In this document: positions 53,433-62,500 of the stretch, in pieces
Position numbering within the stretch: the first letter of the stretch is position 1
Layout: each line of letters starts with the position of its first letter
NCBI GenBank assembly: GCA_036401055.1
Contig: DASWWC010000198.1
Coordinates: 1 to 64,000, forward strand
Direction of reading: 5' to 3'
DNA: 64,000 bases
Source of the DNA: Pelomonas sp036401055
Lineage (GTDB): Bacteria > Pseudomonadota > Gammaproteobacteria > Burkholderiales > Burkholderiaceae_C
Position numbers and translations under genes: made by a program
The notes under the pieces: model-generated
What the model saw: only the letters and a program-made list of their open reading frames with translations
What the model was told of the DNA's origin: nothing
Database searches by the model: none

Positions 53433-54442
53433 AAAAGATCATCGAACTCGGCCTGGCTGATCGCTTGGCCGCCGCAGCCCGTCTCCGTGCCCCGCCTAGG
53501 ATTCACGCGAGCATTGGGCTGCACGGCCACTTCACGCTGACCGTCAGCGGCGGCAAGCGCGGCACCGTGGTGCTGGCCGACTTCGACAACATGATCCTGG
53601 ACGCCGGCCTGAACTATGTGGCGGGCGGCGGCACGTCGGCGAGCGGGTACTGCCAGGTCGGCACCGGCACCACGCCTGTCGCGGCCGGTCAGACGACGCT
53701 CGCCAACTACCTTGCGAACACGGCTTCTGTGTCGAGAGATTGGGGGTCCGGCGTCTATGTCGCCGGACCGCCCGCCTACAAGTGGGACTACAAGACCTAC
53801 CGCTTCACTACGGGTGTCGCGGCCGGGAATCTCACCGAGGTGGGTATCGGCTGGACTTCATCGGGCAACCTGTTCTCGCGGGCGCTGATCCTTGACGGCG
53901 GCGGGTCGCCAACGACGATCACGGTGCTCAGCGACGAGACGCTGGACGTGACCTACACGCTGCGCGTGTACGCGCCCTCGGATGTGACGGGCACGATCCC
54001 GCTGGCTGGCATCGACTACGGGTTCACTCTGCGCGCTGCCGCCATGGCGTCGGGCGGGACGGGCACCTGGAATGCGGCTGACCTCATGAGGGCGGGCATG
54101 GCAAACGCGGCCGCCGCGAATGCCCCCGTCTATAGCGGCGCCATCAGCGCCACCCCAGGGGGCGTACCCAGCGGTTCAAGCGTGGGCGGCTCCGCCGTGT
54201 GCACCGTATCCGCCTACGTGGCGAACAGTTTGCAGCGCAATGTCGAGTATCGACTGGACCTCAACCAAGCCAACTTGGGCGGCGGTTTCAAGAGCATGTA
54301 CGTTCTTGTCAGCGGCAACTTGGGCGGCGGTGGAAGTTCGCCAACGCATGGCTACCAGATCGAGTTCTCTCCCAATGTGCCGAAGGACAACACCAAGGTG
54401 TTGCGCCTGAACTTCACCTTCTCGCTGGCGCGCGCGCCATGA
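53429..54442 (+). CDS. Putative tail fibre/virion protein, 337 residues
   Basis: After a short helical start (MKKIIELGLADRLAAAARLR) the protein is beta-rich with repeating GTGTTPVAAGQTTLANYL and GNLTEVGIGWTSSGNLFSRALI, patterns common in phage tail-tip and fibre proteins. It overlaps both neighbours by four bases. No catalytic motif is seen. Confidence 0.6.
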   Translation: MKKIIELGLADRLAAAARLRAPPRIHASIGLHGHFTLTVSGGKRGTVVLADFDNMILDAGLNYVAGGGTSASGYCQVGTGTTPVAAGQTTLANYLANTASVSRDWGSGVYVAGPPAYKWDYKTYRFTTGVAAGNLTEVGIGWTSSGNLFSRALILDGGGSPTTITVLSDETLDVTYTLRVYAPSDVTGTIPLAGIDYGFTLRAAAMASGGTGTWNAADLMRAGMANAAAANAPVYSGAISATPGGVPSGSSVGGSAVCTVSAYVANSLQRNVEYRLDLNQANLGGGFKSMYVLVSGNLGGGGSSPTHGYQIEFSPNVPKDNTKVLRLNFTFSLARAP

Positions 54443-55392
54443 GCTTGCCCGAGAACATGGCATCGTCGGTGCCTGTGGTCTCGGCGCTGCTGGCGCCCGA
54501 CACGCCGACAAAGGCCAGCCGCCTGGTGGATTTCGAGCTGGGCGGCGTGGCGCTGGGCGATGCCTCCCAGGGCGTTCAGGTGCGTGCCTGGCGCGCGTAC
54601 ATCGACGGCGCCATGGTGTGCGTGGCCCCCTACCCGGAGGGTTCGCCGGCCACCGAGTTGTTCTCGGCCGATGGCGTCACCGAGCTGGCCCTGTCGTTCG
54701 ACCAGCTGATGCACCCGACGGTGGCATTCGTTCAGGACGGCATGACCAAGCTGTACTGGTACGACTCGCTGGAGGCCGGCCAAGTCACGACGTCCTTCCC
54801 GGGAGCATCCTCGCCGATGGTCTGCCTGGACGACAAGCGCCCGCTGCAGGTGCAGGCCGGCGTGACGGACGTGCTGTTCTTCTACGTGCTGGACGGCGAG
54901 TTGTGCTACCGGCAGCAGCGCGACCGGTTCACCGTCGAGCGCGTGCTGGCGCCGCTGGCCGGGGCCTCGCGCATCACCGGCGCGGGCATGGGCGCGAACG
55001 GGCGCGTTCAGGTGTTCCTCAGCTCGGCCCAGGCCGTGCATGTCGATCTGGCTGCGGATGACGTCTACCTGGTGGGCGGAGACGGGGACGTGCGGGCGCT
55101 GCACGGCGGGACCGTGGTCGAGGCGATCTGGCGCAGCGGCATCTTCGAGACCCACGACCAGGCGAGCATGGGATGGGCCCGGGTTGAGTCCACGGCCTAC
55201 CCGGTGACGCTGGTGGTGCTGGCCGACTCACAGCCCATCGCAACGCTGGCTGTGGTCTCGGACCAGCCGCTGCGGCTGCCGGCCATCCGGGCGCGCGAAT
55301 GGATGCTGGAGGTGCGCGGCACCGCACGCGTCGTGGGCGTGCTGATCGCCGGGTCGCGCGAGGAGCTGGAGGCTGCCGATGCCAACCTATAA
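54439..55392 (+). CDS. Unrecognised tail-region protein, 317 residues
   Basis: The product is beta-rich (YIDGAMVCVAPYPEGSPATELF; FVQDGMTKLYWYDSLEAGQVTTSFPGAS; VQAGVTDVLFFYVLDGELCYRQQRDRF), reminiscent of beta-propeller proteins that repeat LYWYD/LFFY strands. Its C-terminal part (VTLVVLADSQPIATLAVVSDQPLRLPAIRAREWMLEVRGTARVVGVLIAGSREELE) resembles the C-terminus of the next protein, suggesting a shared attachment domain. Confidence 0.6.
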   Translation: MSLPENMASSVPVVSALLAPDTPTKASRLVDFELGGVALGDASQGVQVRAWRAYIDGAMVCVAPYPEGSPATELFSADGVTELALSFDQLMHPTVAFVQDGMTKLYWYDSLEAGQVTTSFPGASSPMVCLDDKRPLQVQAGVTDVLFFYVLDGELCYRQQRDRFTVERVLAPLAGASRITGAGMGANGRVQVFLSSAQAVHVDLAADDVYLVGGDGDVRALHGGTVVEAIWRSGIFETHDQASMGWARVESTAYPVTLVVLADSQPIATLAVVSDQPLRLPAIRAREWMLEVRGTARVVGVLIAGSREELEAADANL

Positions 55393-55798
55393 GTTCGACA
55401 TGGCGTCCAAGCGCATCAGCAAGGACACCAGCATCACGGCGCCGGAGGCCCTGTTCGCTGACCTGGAGACCGACACGCTCTATGTTGTGGACGGCACAGC
55501 GATCAAGGCGATGCACGGCGGGGCCGCGATCGCCGGCACCTGGCGCAGCTGTGTCGTCAAGGCGCCGTCCGGCGTGCCCACCGGCTTTGCCTGGCTCCGC
55601 GCCAATGGCCTGATGGCCTCGGGCGTGGTGGTCAAGCTCTATGCCGACGGCGCCCTGGTCCACACCACGCCCAGCCTGACCAACGGCGAGCCTCGGCGGC
55701 TGCCGGACACCATGGCCAGGGCCTGGGAGATTGAGCTGACCGGGGCCGCGCGGGTCACGTCGCTGGTCGTCACCGACAACACAGAGGATCTGCTTTGA
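55379..55798 (+). CDS. Unrecognised tail-region protein, 139 residues
   Basis: It overlaps the previous gene by 14 bases. The C-terminus (VVVKLYADGALVHTTPSLTNGEPRRLPDTMARAWEIELTGAARVTSLVVTDNTEDLL) parallels the C-terminus of the preceding 317-residue protein (the LPAIRAREWMLEVRGTARVVGVLIA region), so the two probably share one fold duplicated in tandem. Function unknown. Confidence 0.6.
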   Translation: MPTYKFDMASKRISKDTSITAPEALFADLETDTLYVVDGTAIKAMHGGAAIAGTWRSCVVKAPSGVPTGFAWLRANGLMASGVVVKLYADGALVHTTPSLTNGEPRRLPDTMARAWEIELTGAARVTSLVVTDNTEDLL

Positions 55799-56151
55799 GC
55801 ACCCAGCGACTGAACGTCCGCGGCGCGAACGCCAAGCCGCCGGCCCGGCTGCCGTCACTGCAGGCGCTGCGCGTCGCCGATCCCCAGGTCCAGAAGGCGG
55901 TGGAGGCACTGCGCGAATGGATCGAGGTGCGGCTGGGAAGCCGAGGCGACCCATTCGAGCGCGCCGTGACCGCGCGCGACCTGGAGCAGGCGCTGGCGCC
56001 CCTGAAGACGGCGCTGGCAGAGCTGGATGACGCCGGGCTGGTGCCGCTCGTGGCCACGCTGCCGCCGATTCGTCAGGGCGCGTCCGTCCAGCTTGGCGAC
56101 GACCTCTACTACTGCAACGGCAAGGCCTGGCGAAAGGTGACCCTGGTCTGA
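55795..56151 (+). CDS. Small helical virion-region protein, 118 residues
   Basis: A TTG overlapping the previous stop (TTGA) starts the frame. The product has a basic Pro-rich start, a helical segment (DPQVQKAVEALREWIEVRLGSRGDPFERAVTARDLEQALAPLKTALAEL) and a beta tail ending DLYYCNGKAWRKVTLV, like the C-terminal DG-x-x-YYCNG-x-WR element of several phage tail proteins. Palindrome copy H begins right after its stop. Confidence 0.6.
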   Translation: MSTQRLNVRGANAKPPARLPSLQALRVADPQVQKAVEALREWIEVRLGSRGDPFERAVTARDLEQALAPLKTALAELDDAGLVPLVATLPPIRQGASVQLGDDLYYCNGKAWRKVTLV

Positions 56152-56168
56152 GTGGAGCCGGGCTCCAC
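56152..56168. repeat. Dispersed palindrome copy H (intergenic)
   Basis: GTGGAGCCGGGCTCCAC, perfect 17-bp palindrome starting one base after a stop codon and 25 bp before late promoter-like element copy 5. It could form a transcript-end hairpin, but no T tract follows. Confidence 0.95.
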
Positions 56169-56192
56169 GGCCGCGCAAATAGTTTGCCAATC

Positions 56193-56223
56193 GGTTGATT
56201 ACCAGAAGTTGACCGATACGGTG
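56193..56223 (+). promoter_or_regulatory. Late promoter-like element, copy 5 (internal virion protein unit)
   Basis: GGTTGATTACC, 13 bases, TACGGTG. It lies 32 bases before the GTG start of the cupin-like gene and heads the internal virion protein cluster. Confidence 0.55.
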
Positions 56224-56254
56224 GCTGAGCGCCCACGCGGGAAGAAGGACCACC

Positions 56255-56788
56255 GTGCAAGAAGTTAAAGCCCACCCCACTGCAGCGGCCGATATCGACA
56301 ACCTGGGGCCGCTGCTGCTGGCCTTGGGGGACGATGCGTCCAACTGGCCAGCCGCCGCCGGCAGCACCGAGCAGACGATGGAGATGCTCGAACTCATCGA
56401 ACGCGACATGGCCCGATATGAGCAGGCCGTCATCCCCGTCGAGCACATTCTGCTGCCCGGGCTGTACGCGCGAAAGATCACGATACCGGCGGACTGCCGG
56501 CTGATCGGCAAGGTGCAAGTGAGTCCGCACCTGAACTTCGTGCTGGAAGGCGACATCACGTTCATGGTGGATGGTGTCGTGCAGCGCGTCGGCGCCGGCT
56601 GGGAGGGCTCCATCCCGGGCTGCACCAAGAAGATCGGCTACACGCACAAGCGCACCGTCTGGATGACGGTTCACCCGAACCCTGATAACGAGACCGACGT
56701 GGCGGTGCTGGAACGTCGCATTGCCGTTGATAGCTACGCCATCTACCTCGAACGCACCCGGCAACTGCCGGCAGGAGAAGCAGCATGA
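56255..56788 (+). CDS. Cupin-like protein at the head of the internal virion cluster
   Basis: GTG 56255 with an AAGAAGGA site starts a 177-residue protein. Residues about 68-120 (VEHILLPGLYARKITIPADCRLIGKVQVSPHLNFVLEGDITFMVDGVVQRVGAG) have the double-stranded beta-helix spacing of cupins. Similar small cupin-like proteins are found beside internal virion genes in podophages; their role is unknown. The stop overlaps the next gene. Confidence 0.6.
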   Translation: MQEVKAHPTAAADIDNLGPLLLALGDDASNWPAAAGSTEQTMEMLELIERDMARYEQAVIPVEHILLPGLYARKITIPADCRLIGKVQVSPHLNFVLEGDITFMVDGVVQRVGAGWEGSIPGCTKKIGYTHKRTVWMTVHPNPDNETDVAVLERRIAVDSYAIYLERTRQLPAGEAA

Positions 56789-57984
56789 GCGTCGTTGCAG
56801 TCGCAGTCGTTGGCAGCGCCGTGATCGGCGGCGCCGTCAGCAACAACGCATCCAAGCGAAACGCCAGGTCGGCCGACAAGCTTGCCGCCTCCGGCGACGA
56901 GGCCGCCCAACTCGGGCGCGACCAGTTCGAGTGGTACAAGGCCGAATACGAAAAGACCGCCCCACAGAGGGAGGCCGCCGCTGCCCTGGACGCCAAGGTG
57001 GGCGAGGCCCAGTTCAAGGGCATGGAGTTCGCCACCCAGCAGGCCCGCGAACTCGACGAGCGCAACAAGAGCGTCTTCCGTCCGCTCGAAGACAAGATCA
57101 TTGCCGACGCCAAGGCCTTCGACACCGATGCCAAGCGCGAGGAGTTGGCGGGCGTCGCACTGACGGACACCAACCAGGCATTTGCAAACGCTCGCGGCCA
57201 GCAGGCGCGCGCTAACGCGTCCTATGGGATTACTCCAGGATCTGGCCGGGCGGCGGCCATCGGTAACCAGCTGACCACATCCCAGGCGCTGGCATCGGCC
57301 GGCGCGATGACCAAGGCCCGCCGTGATGCCACCGCGGAGGGCTACGCCCGCAAGATGGACGCGGTTGGACTGGGCAAGGGCATCGTCGGCAATCAGGTCA
57401 CGATGCAGCAGGTCGCGCAGAACGGCGGGGCTCAGGCCGTGGGCGCGGTCGGGTCGGGCGTGAATGTGGCGCAGTCGGGAGCGGGCCTCATGGGGCAGGG
57501 CTTCGCTGGCGCGCAGGGTGGGCTGATGAATCAGGGTTCGCTGTACGGCCGGGCTGCCGAGTACCGAGGCATGGCCGACAAGCAGCAACAGTCGGCGCTG
57601 TCGCAGTTCGGTATGGGCGCCGGGTGGGCCACGGGTGACGCTGGAATGCAGGCCGCGATCATGAAGGGCACCTCGATCTTCAGCGACGAGGACATCAAGA
57701 CCAACACAGGCAAGCCCGCCAACACCAAGAAGGCGCTGGCCGAGGTGGACGCCACTCAGGTGGACGAGGGCTGGACCTACGACGAGTCCAAGGGGGCGCC
57801 GCAGGGCTCCGGTGGAACCAAGCACACCGGGCCGATGGCCCAGCAGGTGCGCAAGACCATGGGCGAGAAAGTCGCGCCCGGCGGCAAGGTCATCGACCTC
57901 GTGTCCATGAACGGGAAGCTCATGGCTTCGATGCAGGAACTGTCCAAGCGCGTGAAGAAGATCGAAGAAAGGGCTGCAGCATGA
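56785..57984 (+). CDS. Internal virion protein with C-terminal S74 intramolecular chaperone
   Basis: The 399-residue protein has a hydrophobic start (MSVVAVAVVGSAVIGGAVSNNASKRNARSADK), a helical middle and a Gly/Ala/Gln-rich region (GSGVNVAQSGAGLMGQGFAGAQGG). The last 100 residues, from SDEDIKTNTGKPANTKKALAEVD, match the S74 self-cleaving chaperone: Ser at about 300 with Lys nearby, GPMAQQVRKTMGEKV and DLVSMNGKLMASMQELSKRVKKIEER. S74 domains usually finish trimeric tail spikes; here it ends a protein in the ejection-protein position. Confidence 0.75.
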   Translation: MSVVAVAVVGSAVIGGAVSNNASKRNARSADKLAASGDEAAQLGRDQFEWYKAEYEKTAPQREAAAALDAKVGEAQFKGMEFATQQARELDERNKSVFRPLEDKIIADAKAFDTDAKREELAGVALTDTNQAFANARGQQARANASYGITPGSGRAAAIGNQLTTSQALASAGAMTKARRDATAEGYARKMDAVGLGKGIVGNQVTMQQVAQNGGAQAVGAVGSGVNVAQSGAGLMGQGFAGAQGGLMNQGSLYGRAAEYRGMADKQQQSALSQFGMGAGWATGDAGMQAAIMKGTSIFSDEDIKTNTGKPANTKKALAEVDATQVDEGWTYDESKGAPQGSGGTKHTGPMAQQVRKTMGEKVAPGGKVIDLVSMNGKLMASMQELSKRVKKIEERAAA

Positions 57985-59555
57985 GCATGATCGAGGGCGT
58001 GCTGGCCGGCATGAGTATGCGGACCAAGCTGCAGACCGACGCCGAAGACCGCGAGGCGCTGCGCAAGAAGCGCAAGGCTGATGATGAGGACCGCGAGTTC
58101 ACGATGAGCGAGCGAGCCCGGGCGGTCAAGATGCGCCAGGACATGGGCAACGCTGCTGCCGAGGTCGCGCCTGTCGAGATCAAGCAGGACCGGCCCGACA
58201 CGATGGACAACCGTGACGTTGGACAGCCCGGCGAGCAGGCGCTGCCGACGGCTGGTTACGACGTCGCCGGCAAGCGCTTCACGGATCGCGGCCAGGCTGC
58301 GACGGCCGCCGCCGCGGCCAACACCCCGCAGGCGGTCACCACCCGCATGGCTGACGTGGCGATGCGCAACGGTGAGCCGCTGAAGGCCCAGCAGCTGCGC
58401 ACGGGCGCGATGCAGGAGCAGACGGCCCAGTTCCAGCTCAACGATGCGATGCGCGCCGACATCGACGCCAAGTTCAATGCCGACCTGCGCGCGAACGTGA
58501 CGGACTGGGACTCGCTGGACAAGTTCGTCAGCGAGAGTGCTGGTGACGGCCATGGCGGACAGATCAAGGTCAAGTCGGTGGTGTCTGCCGACGGAAAGAC
58601 CCGCGTGGTGAACGTCGTCGGCCCGGACGGCAAGCTGCACCCCACCGAGAAGATCATCCCTAACACGCCGGACGGCCTCGCGCTGGCGACCGCCGAGCTG
58701 GCGCGCATGCCGGCCGACAAGAAGCTGGCCCACCTGCACCAGAAGGCCATGCTGGCGCAGCAGGCCGAGCGCGACGCGAACAACGCGAAGCACCAAGCGG
58801 GCATGCTGAAGGCGACTCAGGACCGCACGGCCGCCAACATCGAGATTGCGCAGATCCGCGCCGATGCAGCTGCTGATCGCAGGGCCGCTGCGGCTGCCGC
58901 CAAGGGTGCGGGCGGCATGACGCTGGCCGACCTGAAGGACGGGCACAAGGGTATCGCTTCGACGCTCAACGCCGACTGGAAGACGCAGATCGAGTCGGAG
59001 ACCGACCCAGCCAAGTTGAAGGCGCTGAAGGTGTCGCGCGAGAGCGAGATTGCCACGGTTCAGCGGCTGTACACCGGAGCGATGCAGGCCGGCTTCGGGC
59101 TGACGCCAGAGCAGGCCATCGTCGCGTTCCGCAGCGGCGAGACGGCCTCGCAGAGCTTCAAGAGTAAGGACGGCTCTGGCACGGTCAAGGTGGACGGAAT
59201 CTTGTACGGCGGCCGGTTCATCCCGCTGGCCGACAACCCAGGCGCCGTCACGGGCGCGAGGACCGAGCCCGCAAGCAAGCCCGCCGAGGCGGCGCCGTCC
59301 AGCAGCACGCCCACGATGGCCGCCAAGGTCGCCAGCCGGCCGAAGCCCACGGCCAACGCCTACGCCGGCAACGACGAGGCTTTCGCAGCGATGACGCTGG
59401 CCGAGCTGAAGCGCTATGTCGCTGTCGGCAACGCCTATGCCAAGCGCGAGATGGACAAGCGCAGCGCAGGGGCAGAAGGTAAGCGCAAGGCCGCCAAGCA
59501 GGCCGACGACGAAGTTGTGCGTGCGGCCCAGGCGCAGGGCCTGTCGGCCGACTGA
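57981..59555 (+). CDS. Internal virion (ejection) protein
   Basis: The 524-residue Ala-rich, largely helical protein (MSMIEGVLAGMSMRTKLQTDAEDREALRKKRKADDEDREF; MLAQQAERDANNAKHQAGMLKATQDRTAANIEIAQIRADAAADRRA) lies between the S74 protein and the giant virion protein, the usual place of DNA-ejection proteins. A helical C-terminus (NDEAFAAMTLAELKRYVAVGNAYAKREMDKR) follows a Ser/Pro-rich linker. No enzyme motif is seen. Confidence 0.65.
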   Translation: MSMIEGVLAGMSMRTKLQTDAEDREALRKKRKADDEDREFTMSERARAVKMRQDMGNAAAEVAPVEIKQDRPDTMDNRDVGQPGEQALPTAGYDVAGKRFTDRGQAATAAAAANTPQAVTTRMADVAMRNGEPLKAQQLRTGAMQEQTAQFQLNDAMRADIDAKFNADLRANVTDWDSLDKFVSESAGDGHGGQIKVKSVVSADGKTRVVNVVGPDGKLHPTEKIIPNTPDGLALATAELARMPADKKLAHLHQKAMLAQQAERDANNAKHQAGMLKATQDRTAANIEIAQIRADAAADRRAAAAAAKGAGGMTLADLKDGHKGIASTLNADWKTQIESETDPAKLKALKVSRESEIATVQRLYTGAMQAGFGLTPEQAIVAFRSGETASQSFKSKDGSGTVKVDGILYGGRFIPLADNPGAVTGARTEPASKPAEAAPSSSTPTMAAKVASRPKPTANAYAGNDEAFAAMTLAELKRYVAVGNAYAKREMDKRSAGAEGKRKAAKQADDEVVRAAQAQGLSAD

Positions 59556-59577
59556 TACCAGACAACGAGAACAGCAC

Positions 59578-62500
59578 ATGGCCACCAAGCGCAAGACCAG
59601 CATCCCGCTTGCCGACCCCGGAATCGACTGGAGCAGCCCCGTAGGCGAGCCCGTCGTCATCCGGTCTGCGGGGGAGCCCGAGCAGGACCAGCCCGAGCCC
59701 AGCGGCGCGATGCGTCGCTACGTCGGCGACACGGCGCTTTCTGTCGGCCGTGGCGCAGTGCAGGGCGTGCGCATGCTGTCTGACGTGGCCGGCGCGGACA
59801 ACGCGGTATCGACCGGACTGCGCAGCGTCGAGGACTTCATCGGGGGCCTACAGTCGGCCGAGGCCAAGCAGGACCAGGCCGAGATTGCCCGCATCCTGAA
59901 GGAAGCCGAAGGCAAGGGCGTGCTGGATCAGGTGGTCGCAGGCGTCCGGGCGTTCAGCGTCGCGCCGATGCAGACCATGGCCCAGGCGGCCGGCACGTCG
60001 CTGCCGACCATCGGGGCCGCGCTGATTCCCGGCGTTGGCCCGGCTGCGATGGCTGCGCGCTTCGCTACGCCGCTGGCGGTGGGCGCTGCGCAGGGCACAG
60101 GCGCGGTGAAGGCCAGCATCTATGACGAGGTGAAGCAGCGCGCGCTCCAGGAAGGCCGAACGCCGGCCGAGGCCGAGAAGTTGGCCGCGCGGGCGCAAGA
60201 GTACGGCGGCGAGAACTCGGGCCAGATCGCGCTGGGCGGCGCACTCGGCGCATGGGCCGGCAAGTCCGGCATCGAAGGCGCCGCAAGCCGGCTGGTGAAC
60301 GGCGCTGGCGGCCGAGCAGTTCCCAGCATGGCCTCGCGCGTTGTGACGGGCGCTGTCGCTGAAGGCATCCCCGAGGCCGCGCAGGGCGGTCAGGAGAAGT
60401 ACGCCAGCAACGTTGCGCAAGATCGTGCAGGCTTCCAGACCGACCCGTGGAGCGGTGTTGCGGCCGGCGCGACGATGGAAGCGTTGGCGGGCCATGCGAT
60501 GGGCGGCGTGATGGGCATCCCGAAGCCGGGCGAGAAGTCCAGCGCACCGGCGCCGGCCCTGCTTCCAGAGAACGGGCCCATGTCGCGGGCCCTGAACGCC
60601 GGCACCGTGGCCGCCCGCGGGCAGCCGCTGGACTTCACCCCCACGGACATCCCAGGCAAGCCCAGCAAGCCGGACGCTCTTGCACTTGAGGGAGAGCAGG
60701 AGCGGGACACGACGGCGCTGGACTTTGAAGCCGATCCGCGCTTCGCTGGCGCCATCGCGTTCCCGAACGGCAAGGCGCCCGAACAACCGCTGTTCGGCAG
60801 CAAGCGGCTTGCTGACATGCACATCGGCGAGCAGGGCGCTTTCGACGAACTGGAGCCTGTCGAGGTCGGCGGAGGCCAATGGACGGTGCAGCAGACCCCG
60901 GAAGCTGCCAACCGTGCATCCCGCGCCAACATCGAGATGTGGATGGAGCGCGCCGTGCCGATGGAGGAGGCGCGGGCCAAGGACATGGCCAAGCGCGCCG
61001 AGTCGGAGCTGAACAAGCCGATGACGGCGCTGCCCATGCCGGATGGCGAGGGCTGGACCGTGGTGCCGAAGCAGTGGGTGTCGGCCCCGGTGCTGCTGGA
61101 CTACACCGAGCGCGCTGCGGCGGCGGCCCAGGCCAGGGGCGAACAGGAGTCCGAGCAGCAGGCCGCCCGCGAGTCGCAAGCTGCCCGAGTGCATGAAGTG
61201 GCGAATGCGCCGGTCGACCGCGCCCCACGAACGCCGCGTGCGGATGCCGTCGAGATTGACCCGGCTGCCCCGAATGCGGTGGCGCAGTTCATTGCCGAGC
61301 AGGCCCAGGTGAACACTCCGGCCGCGCGCGCCTTCGTGCAGGACTACCGCGCTGGGCGGATCACCGACGCCGACGTGCTGGCGCGCATCGTCCCCCAGCA
61401 GCGGGCCGAGCCTACGGCCGACGAGCGTCTGGCTGCAGCAGCCGCGCAAGCCGGCGTGGTGGAGCCGGGCTCCACCCCCAGCCTGATCCTGAACAAGGAG
61501 GGCAAGCCCTTCAAGAGCCAGATGGCCGCCGAGCGTGAGCAGAAGAAGCACGCCGGCAGCCAGGTGATCGTTGTCGAGGGCGGCCATGCCGTGCGGCCGG
61601 CGCCTGTGGAGACCACCAATGTCCAAGACGAGCAGCCCGCAGCCTCTACGGAAGGGGCCGCCCAAGAAGCAGATGATCCGGCGCGCGCTGGAGCGCCAGC
61701 GGCAGGAGAGGAAGGAAGCACCGGAGACGCGCCGAGAACTGCCGGAGCCGTGGAAGCCGCTGGGCTGAAGCCGAAGGAAACCGCCATCCAGCGGCGCAAC
61801 CGCCTGAAGGCTGACCGCGCAGCCGGCTGGACCGCTTTCGACGCCGATTCGGGCACGAAGGGCATCCCGCGCGCTGACATGCCGCAAATCGCTGCCGAGC
61901 ATCGTGGCGCAATGGTGAACTTCCTGAACGCGCGCGGTATCGCACATGAGCAAGCCGAGGTGTCGGCCGCGGACCTGAAACCGACGCAGGCCGAGTTTTC
62001 GCAGGCGAAGGTCGACAAGGCCAAGGCCTACGAGGGCGGCGACCGCTCCATCCTGGTGTCGTCGGACGGCCACGTGCTGGACGGCCATCACCAGTGGCTG
62101 GCGAAGCGAGATGCCGGCGAGCCCGTGACGGTGATCCGCCTGGATGCGCCGATAGACAAGCTGCTCACCGAGGTGCGCGATTTTCCCAGCGCCAGCACGA
62201 GCGAGGGAGGTCTACCGGCGATCGAATCCGGCAACGCCAAGCCCGAAGAGCAAAAAGGCGCTTTGTCAGCGGGTGAACCCGCGGCCGATGAGCAGCAAGT
62301 GGCAAAGGCCAGTCAAGAGCCCGAGGGCCCGACAGAGTCCAAGCTGGCCGTTGCAAAGACCATCGCCGACGTCGGCGAGAAGATCGGCGGCGCCCGCAAG
62401 GACATGAGCGTGGCAGGCGGGAAGCGCTCCAAACGCAGCGCTGGCGACGACGACCGCCCAGCCTGGGCACGGCGCTTCCAGATCAGCCAGATCGTCACGC

